Part shown: positions 40,756 to 49,436 of the stretch, one piece after another | Position numbering within the stretch: the stretch's first letter is position 1 | Layout of the letters: every line of letters begins with the position of its first letter | Assembly (NCBI GenBank): GCA_022825185.1 | Contig: JAJDYK010000006.1 | Location: 3,838 to 67,837, forward strand | From: Candidatus Latescibacterota bacterium | GTDB lineage: Bacteria > Latescibacterota > UBA2968 > UBA8231 | DNA length: 64,000 nucleotides | Direction of reading: 5' to 3' | The notes under the pieces: model-generated | The model's database searches: none | The model's input: only the letters and a program-made list of their open reading frames with translations | What the model was told of the DNA's origin: nothing | Position numbers and translations under genes: made by a program

Positions 40756-43677
40756 ATGAGTAGTAATGCGAGAAAGAGAATGGTAAGGGCTGCGCTACTA
40801 GCGCTTGTGGGATTGGGAATGCTGGGTGCCGAAGCCGAAGCGCAGACCTTTCTGCGCAACCGGGATTTCCTCAACCTCGGCCATCCCGAACCGTATTTGA
40901 ACTACGGGCGCAAGGAGTACGATCCCTATCCTTCGGTAATCAACGCACGCAATCGCTACGACCGCTTAGGCAATTACCTGTCGCGCGGTTTCAATGTCTT
41001 CACTTGGGAATTTTCCCGTCCTGGGGAAAGTAACATCAACACTCGTACTGCCCAGTACTTGGGATGGTTCGCCAATTTGGTGATGCTCAACGACTCGTAC
41101 AAGGGCTGGAACTACCGAGTGACCTTGGGTGAGGACATCCGCGCCAAATTTTCAGATCTGACCTTTAGCGATCCGCGCTTCTTCGGCATCCTGCTCGACG
41201 GTGCCTCCTCGGACAACAGGTTCACCCTGATGCTGAGCCAAGGCGGCGACCTGTTGAACGCAGCTAAATTTTCGACCTTCAAAGCGACTCGGGAGACCTC
41301 GCCGGTGTTGATCTTTGGTGGCCACTGGGAAACCAAGCTAGGCAATGTGCTGCGCATGGGTGCCACGTACTTCAATCAGCACATGGCCAATACAGCCGAT
41401 GAGAACGGCTCCTTCCTCAAGGGCGATACCCCCTACAGCATGCTGCCACCCTCTTTCATCGAAGTCATTGTCGAAGACGATTCGCCCGACGATATAGGCC
41501 GGTTAGCTACTGTCTATGACGTAGATGTGGTGATTATCGGCGAGTCGCAGGGGCAGCGGGTGCGCCTGACTAGCATTGAAGGCGATCCTGAGTACGATTC
41601 GAGTTTGAAGATGATTGATCCCGTCGGTGGAGTCGAGGGTGGGTTGTCGGTAGCCGGCGGCGAGCAAGTGGTCTTCCGCTTCCAAATGCCGCAATTCAAC
41701 CTCCCGGATGCCTCGGAGTACTCGGCCGATCCCGACGGATTTGTTCCGGGGCTGACGATGAAGTCCGTGCGCTTCTTGGCCGATGTCGAGGGCGACTACC
41801 GCATTTTGGTGCGCCAACAGCACTTGTTCTTCGACCAGCGTGCCCACCAGAGAAATGTGGACAAAGTGGCCGAAGGGGACGACAGATACGTTCCGGGCGG
41901 CAGGAGCTACGTCAATCCTTTTACCGGGCTAAAAGGCGACGACGCAATCAAGCCCCTTGAAGATGTGCTAGCAGAAAATCCCGAATCCTTCAATCAGTGG
42001 CCGGTGGTACCGGAACCGAGCACTACCCAGGCTTCGCCGTTTTTGCAATACAAGTGGGATTTGCTCGATCCGACCCGGGTGGGCTATACGGTCCTGCGCT
42101 CCGACGGCAGTGACTCGGGCCGCAAGGTGGTTGAGTTCGACTACGGCATCCCCACCGGTCAAGCCCTCTACGGGTTGGACTGGGATTTAAACTTTAAAGG
42201 GCTAAAAGTAAAGGGCGAGTTGGTCTCCAATCCCCAGTATTTTCTTTTCCCAGTGGGCAGCAATGCCGGCAAGCGCTTTGACAAGCAAGCCCTCGGCTAT
42301 TTTCTCACGGCTCAAAAGGAAGTAGGCCCGATTGAGATAGGGGGGGAAATTTTCAACCTAGATCCGGACTACAGCGGCAACTACGACAGCGACCGCGGCG
42401 GCGTGGCCTTCTTTAGCGACGATTGCTTCGTGTGTCCACAGATGCAGGAAATGTCCGTCATGACCGATAATGACGACAACGACCAGTGGCCAGACGAGAT
42501 GCTCAACGAGCTACCCAGTGCGGAGAAGGCGGATTCGGGCATTTTCCCCGGCTTGGACGAGAACAACGACCTAATTCCGGATAGCGACCAGAATTTCAAC
42601 GGCATTCCCGACTGGACCGAGCCAATCCTCTTTTACGACGCCGATCCGCCGGATTTCATCTACGGCATCGACTTCAACAACAACGGCGTAGTCGATTACC
42701 GCGAAAACGACGCGCTGCCCGACTATCCCTACCCCCGAGACCGTCGGGGAACCCACTTGGTGGCCACCAAGAAAGGCTTGGGACGCTGGGGCAAATGGGC
42801 TTCAGTCGGCTATTACACCATGGAGGAACCGGCCGGCGGCGGTGAGGCCAAGGCCATCTACGCCCGCTACGAGCACAACTTTACTTCGCCTTATTTGGGC
42901 AAAATTCGCATTAACGAGGACATCAAGCAGGTCCAAGACGACATTCGCGACGACGTGTACATCTGGGAAGACGTGGGTTTTACCCAGCGGATACCTAGCC
43001 CCTTTCCGCACTTGAAAGGTCCGATGATTGAGGCGCGGGATCTCAATTCGCAGATTTTTCCGCCGGATGTCGATCCGCTGAACATGCGCAATAGCTTAGT
43101 CAATACCTTGTTCATCAGTTCGACCTTTCGGCAGCTTTCCAACTTCAACGTCGTCAACAGCGTCCAATGGATTCGCAACAGCCAAGCCGAGGACGAGTTC
43201 GACGACGGCACTCAGCAGGAAGCCGGTGTGCTCTCGACCGTTACAATGGTCAACCGGCTCGACTATACAATTAACGCCGGCAATCTGAACATCCGCCCGA
43301 TGTTTAAGCACCTGTTGCTGCGCGAGCATTCGAGCGTACTCGAAGACGCCACGGGCGAGGGCAGTATTCGCTCGTTCTCGATTTACGCGCCGATCATCAG
43401 GACCCGCTTCGACCTGACGGCCAAGTCCAATCTGCAACTGGGCTTCCAAGGCTTGCCTTTCTGGCGGCACACCAGCTTGGACCGGGTGAACGAGAGCAAC
43501 GATTTTAAGGAGTGGACGGTGGTGCTGATGATGAGCAACCGCTCCGATCACTACGGTTACAATCTCGCCTCCCAGTTCGGCTTTATCCGAACTAACCGAG
43601 AGTACGACGATGCCACACGCGCTTCCGATAGCTTCGACAACTCGCGCCTGTTCTTTGATATTGTGGCCGGGTTCTAG
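40756..43677 (+). CDS. Large surface/outer-membrane protein, paralogue B
   Basis: The protein has 973 residues from the third in-frame ATG (GAGGAT before it); starts 45 and 15 bases upstream only lengthen the signal peptide. The signal ends AEAEAQ. It is paralogous to the 986-residue protein at 33802-36762 over its full length. The same order of blocks is seen: DDSPDD/YDVDVVI, VRLTSIEGDPEYD, VRFLADVEGDYRI, FDYGIPTGQ, DENNDLIPDSDQNFNG, YGIDFNNNGVVDYREND and DYPYPRD. The Asp/Asn-rich part resembles TSP type 3 calcium repeats. The barrel-like C-terminus ends in VAGF. No named family; acting in the outer membrane is inferred. Confidence 0.7.
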   Translation: MSSNARKRMVRAALLALVGLGMLGAEAEAQTFLRNRDFLNLGHPEPYLNYGRKEYDPYPSVINARNRYDRLGNYLSRGFNVFTWEFSRPGESNINTRTAQYLGWFANLVMLNDSYKGWNYRVTLGEDIRAKFSDLTFSDPRFFGILLDGASSDNRFTLMLSQGGDLLNAAKFSTFKATRETSPVLIFGGHWETKLGNVLRMGATYFNQHMANTADENGSFLKGDTPYSMLPPSFIEVIVEDDSPDDIGRLATVYDVDVVIIGESQGQRVRLTSIEGDPEYDSSLKMIDPVGGVEGGLSVAGGEQVVFRFQMPQFNLPDASEYSADPDGFVPGLTMKSVRFLADVEGDYRILVRQQHLFFDQRAHQRNVDKVAEGDDRYVPGGRSYVNPFTGLKGDDAIKPLEDVLAENPESFNQWPVVPEPSTTQASPFLQYKWDLLDPTRVGYTVLRSDGSDSGRKVVEFDYGIPTGQALYGLDWDLNFKGLKVKGELVSNPQYFLFPVGSNAGKRFDKQALGYFLTAQKEVGPIEIGGEIFNLDPDYSGNYDSDRGGVAFFSDDCFVCPQMQEMSVMTDNDDNDQWPDEMLNELPSAEKADSGIFPGLDENNDLIPDSDQNFNGIPDWTEPILFYDADPPDFIYGIDFNNNGVVDYRENDALPDYPYPRDRRGTHLVATKKGLGRWGKWASVGYYTMEEPAGGGEAKAIYARYEHNFTSPYLGKIRINEDIKQVQDDIRDDVYIWEDVGFTQRIPSPFPHLKGPMIEARDLNSQIFPPDVDPLNMRNSLVNTLFISSTFRQLSNFNVVNSVQWIRNSQAEDEFDDGTQQEAGVLSTVTMVNRLDYTINAGNLNIRPMFKHLLLREHSSVLEDATGEGSIRSFSIYAPIIRTRFDLTAKSNLQLGFQGLPFWRHTSLDRVNESNDFKEWTVVLMMSNRSDHYGYNLASQFGFIRTNREYDDATRASDSFDNSRLFFDIVAGF

Positions 43678-43694
43678 GCTAGGAGATTGAGACC

Positions 43695-46600
43695 ATGATT
43701 CTGGTAAATCTGCTGCTTATCGCAGCGGTCGGCGTGGCTGCCAGCTTGAGTACGCGTTTCTTCTCGCCGGTGGAGTTGCAAGATCGCTTTGAAGAAGGTC
43801 AGAAGCTCTATGCGCTCGGGGATTACGACAGAGCCATTGAGCGCTATGAGGTGATTCTCTCCACCGAGAGCAATGCCATGATCAACGTGGAGGATGTAAC
43901 CGTAGCGGTTGACGAGTTCATTCTGCCGGTGCGCGTAGGGGCTACCTACCAGCTAGGCAATACCTACAACAAGTTAGGTCTTGAAAAATTGCAGCGCTCG
44001 CAGTTTTTGCGCTCAGAGCAAAAAGAGGCCGAGGCCGACGCTCGCTACGAGGAGGCACTGCAAGACCTCAACAAGAGCCGCGACCACTTCCGAACCCTAG
44101 CTGCAGACGAAAGCGTCGATGATCGCACCCGAGTGATGGCGCAGTACCAGATGATTCAGACGAGTTATCAACTCAAGGATTACGAGCAGGTCATTGAGGA
44201 AGGGAATGCGTTGCTGAACAGCTTCCCCCACAGCCTCTACGAGGCGTCCGTTCACTACGACCGAGCGTGGTCCTATTTTGAATTGGATCGCTATGAGGAG
44301 GCCATTGCTAGCTTCAAGCAGGTGTTGGTCTTGGCCCCCAGAGGCTCTAACGCTGACCGCTCGCTCTTCCAAATTGCCGAGAGCTACGACAAGCTAGGGC
44401 AGTACGAGGATGCACTAGAGTATCTCGACCGTCTGATCGCCCGCTATGACTTTGCACAGATGACTGAGGAAGAAATCATCGAGATGACCACCCTCAAGCT
44501 CAAGGGCTTGGTCAAGGAGACGGCGCGCGAGCTAGTTGCCAAGGCCCACCTGAAAAAGGGCGATATCTATGCGCACAACGGCGAGGTCGAAAAGGCTCTC
44601 GCCGCCTATGCCGTGCTTCCGGCCGAATACGCGGCCGAGCCGGTTTTGGTGCAAAACAGCTATATCCGCACCGCCGAGTTGGTGCAGAAGGAGCAGGGCA
44701 CGACAGCGGCCATCGCCGCGTACAAGGATGCCATCGAAAAGGTTGAAGACAAGCTCTTTCAAGCCCGCACACAGCTAACGGTCGCCCTGATGCTTTTCGA
44801 CCAGGACGAATACCTAAAGTCGGCGCAAGAGTACGATATATATATCAATGCCTACGGCGATGTGGCTCAGCGCATCGGCTTTGACCGCTACAAGGTTCTC
44901 TTTCGCATCGCCCAATGTCACCAGGAATATGGGCGGCAGATTCGCAGCGAGGACCCGGCTAGAGCGGACGAGGATATCGCCAAGGCGCTCGAAAGCTACG
45001 ACCAACTCTTGAGCGAGCGCGAGGACAATGTCCTGATACCGGACGTGCTTTTTAACGCCGGCTTTGCCAACCAACTCCTAAAGAAAGACGAAGCGGCGCA
45101 GCCGTTATACCAGCGGTTAGTCGATGAGTATGCGGACCATCCGGCGGCTCCCAACGGCCTTTTGCAGTTGGCTCGCATAGCCTATGCCGCATCCGAACTC
45201 AAACAGGCCGAGGAGATCTATACGTCCTTCCTCAACCGCTTCCCAGATTCGGAACTGCGCAATACGACGCGGATGGAGTTGGGCCTTACCTACAAGCGCC
45301 TCGAGGATACAGATAGCGCCATCGCCGCCTATGAGACGGTGGAAGCGGATTGGGATAAGTGGCCTACCGTGCAGGTCGAGTTGGCCGAGCTGTACATGGG
45401 CAAACAAGAGTACGAAAAGGCGCGCAAAGCACTATCTCGCGCCTTGGATCGAGCCGGCGACAACACCCTAAGAGGCCAGATGCACTATACCTTGGCACGG
45501 GTGCATTTCGCCGAGGACAATTTCGCCGATGCGATAGATGCTTGGGGTCAAGCTATTACGCTGAATCCGCCCGTACACATCCTGCAAAATTCGCTGCTGG
45601 CTCGCGGCGGTGCGTACTACGAGGTTGCCAAACAGCAAGACGCTGTCGGCGACACGGCCCAGGCCCGCATAAGCTATGAGGCGTCGTTGGATGATATGAA
45701 GGCCCTGCTCGAAAGCGATCCCGCGCCCCAGATAAAGGATAGCGCCTTCCGCACGCTGGGGGCGGGCATGATCCGCTTGGGGCGGCAAGAAGAGGCGGCT
45801 AGCTACTACCAAGAGCTCATCGCCGCGTCGGACGACCCGCAGGAACAGGCGACCTTTAGCATGCTCCTGACCGAGCTGTACTACGATCAGCAGGACTTTG
45901 TCCAAGCCGAGAAATTCGCTCGCCAGCTCCTCGACATGCAGTTTGAAGACGACAATCAGGCGGGTTACTACCGTAAAGAACGCGCCTATTCCATTATCGG
46001 CAACGCGCTGCTGCAGCAAAAGAAGTACGAGGAAGCCGCCCGCATCTTTGCCCAAGGTCTCAAGCGCTATCCGAATTCGGGCGAGAGCGGCAACTTGGCC
46101 TTCTCCAAGGGTTTTGCCGAAATCAGCTACGGCGACTACGAGACAGCAGCCAAGAGCTTCAAATCCTTTGTTGACAAATATCCGCGCAACGCCAACCGCA
46201 TTCACGGCCAGTACTATCTGGCCCACAGCCTCCAAGCCCTGACGCGGTTTAAGGAGGCCGCAGCCGCTTTTACCGAACTGGTCGAGCGTTATCTCCAGTC
46301 CCAATACGAGGAAGAAGCGCTTTTTCTCATTGGCGAAAACTACTACAACGAGCAGGCCTTTGCCGAGGCCGTGACCGCGTACCAAGCCCTCTTGGCCAAA
46401 TATCCCCAAGGGCCATACGGCGGGTCGGCGCAGTACGCGTTGGCTTGGTCCTTTGTCGAACAAGAGGAGATGGAGCAAGCAGTAGGCGCGATGCAAGACC
46501 TAGTTGCCAATTACCCCGAGAGCGAATTCGCCCCCAAAGCGCAGTTTACCATTGGCGACTACTACTACAATATCCAGTCTTACGACGAGGCTATGGCGGC

Positions 46601-46967
46601 CTACGAGAAAGTACTCAAGCTATATCCCAACTCCGAGGAGGCGTCACGGGCCACAACTTTAGTGGAAGAGCTAAGCGAGATCCAAGCCAGCTTTAGCTAC
46701 AACGAGGCCATGAAGCTCTTTGAAGCCAAGGACTACGAGCGGGCCGTGCCAGCCCTACAGGAAATTATCCGCGATTACCCCGGCACCTATACGGAATTGG
46801 CTGCGTACTGCAACTTGGGGCTGGTCTATGAAATCACGCGCCAGTGGTCGCAGGCGGTGGAAAACTATCAGGTAGTAGAAGAAAAGGGTGGGGACAAGCC
46901 GGAAAACGCCGACGTGGTCAGTTTTGCCAAGCTGCACCGAGAATGGATTGTGGAAAACCGGCTCTAG
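43695..46967 (+). CDS. Giant TPR protein of the envelope cluster
   Basis: This 1090-residue protein has an N-terminal hydrophobic segment (LVNLLLIAAVGVAASLSTRFF) that is a signal anchor or a signal peptide. More than twenty TPR units fill the remainder. Many are YbgF/BamD-like (FAEAVTAYQALLAKYPQGPYGGSAQYALAWSFV, PESEFAPKAQFTIGDYYYN). AGGAG precedes the ATG. The repeat array would form a long periplasmic superhelix able to join the outer and inner membrane parts of the system. ExbB/TolQ follows 48 bases later, as YbgF-type TPR proteins often stand near TolQR. Confidence 0.87.
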   Translation: MILVNLLLIAAVGVAASLSTRFFSPVELQDRFEEGQKLYALGDYDRAIERYEVILSTESNAMINVEDVTVAVDEFILPVRVGATYQLGNTYNKLGLEKLQRSQFLRSEQKEAEADARYEEALQDLNKSRDHFRTLAADESVDDRTRVMAQYQMIQTSYQLKDYEQVIEEGNALLNSFPHSLYEASVHYDRAWSYFELDRYEEAIASFKQVLVLAPRGSNADRSLFQIAESYDKLGQYEDALEYLDRLIARYDFAQMTEEEIIEMTTLKLKGLVKETARELVAKAHLKKGDIYAHNGEVEKALAAYAVLPAEYAAEPVLVQNSYIRTAELVQKEQGTTAAIAAYKDAIEKVEDKLFQARTQLTVALMLFDQDEYLKSAQEYDIYINAYGDVAQRIGFDRYKVLFRIAQCHQEYGRQIRSEDPARADEDIAKALESYDQLLSEREDNVLIPDVLFNAGFANQLLKKDEAAQPLYQRLVDEYADHPAAPNGLLQLARIAYAASELKQAEEIYTSFLNRFPDSELRNTTRMELGLTYKRLEDTDSAIAAYETVEADWDKWPTVQVELAELYMGKQEYEKARKALSRALDRAGDNTLRGQMHYTLARVHFAEDNFADAIDAWGQAITLNPPVHILQNSLLARGGAYYEVAKQQDAVGDTAQARISYEASLDDMKALLESDPAPQIKDSAFRTLGAGMIRLGRQEEAASYYQELIAASDDPQEQATFSMLLTELYYDQQDFVQAEKFARQLLDMQFEDDNQAGYYRKERAYSIIGNALLQQKKYEEAARIFAQGLKRYPNSGESGNLAFSKGFAEISYGDYETAAKSFKSFVDKYPRNANRIHGQYYLAHSLQALTRFKEAAAAFTELVERYLQSQYEEEALFLIGENYYNEQAFAEAVTAYQALLAKYPQGPYGGSAQYALAWSFVEQEEMEQAVGAMQDLVANYPESEFAPKAQFTIGDYYYNIQSYDEAMAAYEKVLKLYPNSEEASRATTLVEELSEIQASFSYNEAMKLFEAKDYERAVPALQEIIRDYPGTYTELAAYCNLGLVYEITRQWSQAVENYQVVEEKGGDKPENADVVSFAKLHREWIVENRL

Positions 46968-47015
46968 TGAGCTTTTAACGCAACGCAAAGTAGGACACAA
47001 TACCGGGAGGTTGTA

Positions 47016-47690
47016 ATGGAGCAGAATTTTTTAGTTGACCAGTTTTTCAAAGGCGGGCCTATCATGTGGCCTCTGTTGCTCTGCTTGCTGATCGCCCTAG
47101 CCATCATCATAGAACGGCTGTGGCGTCTGCTGACGGTCCCGGGCGAAGAGGAAGCCGAACAGCAGCTCAACGAGGCCGAGGAAGTGCTCAGAAGCCAAGG
47201 CGAAGGCGGAGCCGTTGAGTTGTTTCGCCAGGGCAGTGGCGTGCTCAACTTCATCTTCGCTGCGTTGGTGAAGCGCTACGATACCTTGGTGCTGGAAAAT
47301 CGCACGGACCTAGAGGACATGCGCCAAGAGTTGATCTTGGCCACTGAGGAGGCTGGCGAGATGTACTTAGGCCGTCTGCTCAACGCGCTCGGAACCATTG
47401 GCGTCCTTTCTCCGCTGATGGGGTTGTTGGGCACGATCATGGGTATGATTAATGCCTTCGACGCGATTGCCCGCGCCGGGGCTGGCGATCCGGCGGCTGT
47501 GGCCAGCGGCATCTCCGAGGCCCTGATAACGACGGCCAGTGGCCTCATCGTCGCCATTCCGACCATCATCTTCCACCGCTATCTCTCTGGCCGTGCGGAA
47601 AAGGTCTTCAAGAGCGTGGAGCTATACTGCCACGCCTTTGCCAATACCCTGCTGGTGCGCTTCCAAGCCAGTCAGCAAGAGGCCAGCTAG
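47016..47690 (+). CDS. MotA/TolQ/ExbB-type proton channel protein
   Basis: This 224-residue protein has one N-terminal helix (IMWPLLLCLLIALAIIIERLW) and a large cytoplasmic loop. Two more helices follow (LNALGTIGVLSPLMGLLGTIMGMINAF and ISEALITTASGLIVAIPTIIF). These carry the family motifs G-T-I-G-LSPLMGLLGTI and the ALxTTAxGL segment with the conserved Thr. With ExbD/TolR partners it makes an inner-membrane proton channel that drives work in the envelope. GGGAGG precedes the ATG. Two ExbD-type genes follow directly. Confidence 0.93.
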   Translation: MEQNFLVDQFFKGGPIMWPLLLCLLIALAIIIERLWRLLTVPGEEEAEQQLNEAEEVLRSQGEGGAVELFRQGSGVLNFIFAALVKRYDTLVLENRTDLEDMRQELILATEEAGEMYLGRLLNALGTIGVLSPLMGLLGTIMGMINAFDAIARAGAGDPAAVASGISEALITTASGLIVAIPTIIFHRYLSGRAEKVFKSVELYCHAFANTLLVRFQASQQEAS

Positions 47691-47708
47691 GCAGAAAGAG
47701 ACGCGGCA

Positions 47709-48128
47709 ATGCGGCAGAGACGAAAGAGCGGATTCGGCAAAAGTGCCTTCAAGACCTCGGAAAACCCGGATCTGACTCCGCTGATCAACTGCATGTTCTT
47801 GCTGTTGGTTTTCTTCATGGTGGCGACCACCTTCGTCAACCCTAAGGGCCTGAGCGTAGATCTGCCGGGTGGCGAAGGCGAGTCGCGAGCGACCAAGGAC
47901 ATGAACATCGTGATTGACCCGGATCAGACGATCCAGGTCAACGGCGAGATCACGGATAAGGCGAGATTGGCGGAAAAAATCCGCCAAGTCATTGAGGCCG
48001 ACAACACCAAGAACGTGATCTTGGAGTCCGCGCGCTCAATACCGCACTCCTATGTGGTGCAGGTGATGGACATCGCCCGCGGCGAGGGTATTGAGGCCAT
48101 CGCTTTCGCCAAGAGCGGAGAAGGATAG
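47709..48128 (+). CDS. ExbD/TolR-type protein, lacking the proton-carrying Asp
   Basis: This 139-residue protein has one transmembrane helix (residues about 22-41, LTPLINCMFLLLVFFMVATTF) and a periplasmic domain (VNPKGLSVDLPGG to ARGEGIEAIAFAKSGEG). The family motif is normally L-T-P-x-I-D-x-x-x-x-L, and the Asp carries the proton. Here the codon is AAC and gives Asn27. The periplasmic fold is otherwise normal, so the protein is not degenerate. It should pair with the following ExbD, which keeps the Asp. Confidence 0.9.
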   Translation: MRQRRKSGFGKSAFKTSENPDLTPLINCMFLLLVFFMVATTFVNPKGLSVDLPGGEGESRATKDMNIVIDPDQTIQVNGEITDKARLAEKIRQVIEADNTKNVILESARSIPHSYVVQVMDIARGEGIEAIAFAKSGEG

Positions 48129-48132
48129 CGTC

Positions 48133-48552
48133 ATGGCTAGACGGAGACAATCGCTGGCCGAAAAAGCCGGCGAATTTGAGCTGAATCTGACGCCGATGAT
48201 CGACGCAGTGTTCCTGCTGCTGATCTTCTTTATGACCACTACGGTCTTTGTCAAGGCTACTCAGCTCAAGATCGAGTTGCCCGATTCGGTTCACTACGAC
48301 CAACTCAAGTCCGAAAAGAAGCTGAATCTGCGCATCTCAAGCGAGGGGCAGCTCGAGATCAACGGGCAGCTTGTGGCTATGGGGCAGCTAGCGAGTTGGT
48401 TAGAGCGCGAGAAGGTTCGCAGCGGCTCATCGACGCTGATTATCACTGCGGACGCGGATGCTGCGCACGGCTATATCATCGATGCGATGGAAACGGCCAC
48501 CATGGCGGGCATAGAAAAGATCGACATCGAAACCGAGGAACCAACCAATTGA
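48133..48552 (+). CDS. ExbD/TolR-type protein with the canonical Asp
   Basis: The protein has 139 residues from the ATG 4 bases after the first ExbD gene; a longer in-frame reading overlaps that gene and is rejected. The transmembrane motif LNLTPMIDAVFLLLIFFMTTTVF keeps the essential Asp24. The periplasmic part (KLNLRISSEGQLEINGQLV, STLIITADADAAHGYIIDAM) is complete. It forms a channel complex with the TolQ/ExbB-type protein and probably a heterodimer with the Asn27 paralogue. Confidence 0.92.
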   Translation: MARRRQSLAEKAGEFELNLTPMIDAVFLLLIFFMTTTVFVKATQLKIELPDSVHYDQLKSEKKLNLRISSEGQLEINGQLVAMGQLASWLEREKVRSGSSTLIITADADAAHGYIIDAMETATMAGIEKIDIETEEPTN

Positions 48553-48583
48553 CAACAGCTAGCAAAAAGGGAGTTGCAATTTT

Positions 48584-49351
48584 ATGAGAGTGAGGTACTT
48601 GGCACTCGTCGGAGTAGTGGCGCTTGGGCTAGTCTGGAGTTGCGGAGGATTAGTGCCGCCCCAACTCGAGTACGATCTGCACGTGATGCCCGTCCTGCCC
48701 GAGGGCCGTGGCGACTACACCATCGACCCAGACGACAGCTCGATGGTCTTTAGCAAAGAGGGGCTTTTAATCCGGTTGCGGTACCTGAGCGATGCCGAGC
48801 TCAACGAGCGCTTCCCGCCCCTGTACGATGGTCGCCACGTCAACCCTTATACCCGGGATGATATCGATCCTGAAAAGGGCTATATCCCTCCGCGGTTTAC
48901 TGTTTTTGAAGTCGAGGTCATAAATAAGACCTATGCCAAGATCGAATTCGATCCGGCCAAGGCGACCATGGAATCGGGCGGCGAGACCCATCGCTACTAC
49001 GATCCCGGGCGCGAGGGGGCCGTCGTGTTGGGGGGTAACAGCTTCACCAAGTACTACAAAATGGAGTTGGGCACTTCGGGTAACGAGCGCGAAATCAACT
49101 TGGAGCGCATGGGCATTATCTACAAGACGGTCTTTCATCGCCATCGACCGATCTTCCGCGATAGTAGCCAAAAAGGCATGTTAGTCTTCGATCCGTTGTT
49201 GCCGGAAAACGACGAGTTGCTGCTCACATTCCACGAGTTCGTGCTTTCGTTTGACGCCAGCGGCAATCCCGAAGAGACCATTGACGTCGAGTTCCGCTTT
49301 GCGGTGGACCAAGGAACGAGGGAAGAAGCCAGCGCGGGCGGGGCGGGTTAA
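48584..49351 (+). CDS. Lipoprotein of unknown function, paralogue B
   Basis: This 255-residue protein has a lipobox (GLVWSC). It is a paralogue of the lipoprotein at 36765-37544: LPEGRGDYTIDPDDSSMVFSKEG, LIRLRYLSDAELNERF, PPRFTVFEVEVINKTYAKIEFDP and the terminal beta region all match. Thus each of the two envelope gene groups has one large protein and one lipoprotein of this kind. A terminator-like hairpin follows before the PpiC gene. Function unknown. Confidence 0.75.
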   Translation: MRVRYLALVGVVALGLVWSCGGLVPPQLEYDLHVMPVLPEGRGDYTIDPDDSSMVFSKEGLLIRLRYLSDAELNERFPPLYDGRHVNPYTRDDIDPEKGYIPPRFTVFEVEVINKTYAKIEFDPAKATMESGGETHRYYDPGREGAVVLGGNSFTKYYKMELGTSGNEREINLERMGIIYKTVFHRHRPIFRDSSQKGMLVFDPLLPENDELLLTFHEFVLSFDASGNPEETIDVEFRFAVDQGTREEASAGGAG

Positions 49352-49402
49352 AGCCCGGCGCTACTCCATCTGGATAGCACATATGACAGGATATCTCATT
49401 GC

Positions 49403-49436
49403 GAGGAGCTGGACCTTCCGTCTAGCTCCTCTTTTT
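49403..49436 (+). terminator. Intrinsic terminator ending at the PpiC start codon
   Basis: GAGGAGCTGGAC pairs with GTCTAGCTCCTC (12 bp, one G-T pair) around the loop CTTCC and is followed by TTTTT. The next three bases are the ATG of the PpiC gene. It should end the ExbBD/lipoprotein transcript or limit read-through into the PpiC gene. Confidence 0.8.

Noticed and set aside
45468..46496. 342-residue open frame on the - strand
   Set aside because: Antisense to the giant TPR protein, whose repeat periodicity is unambiguous.
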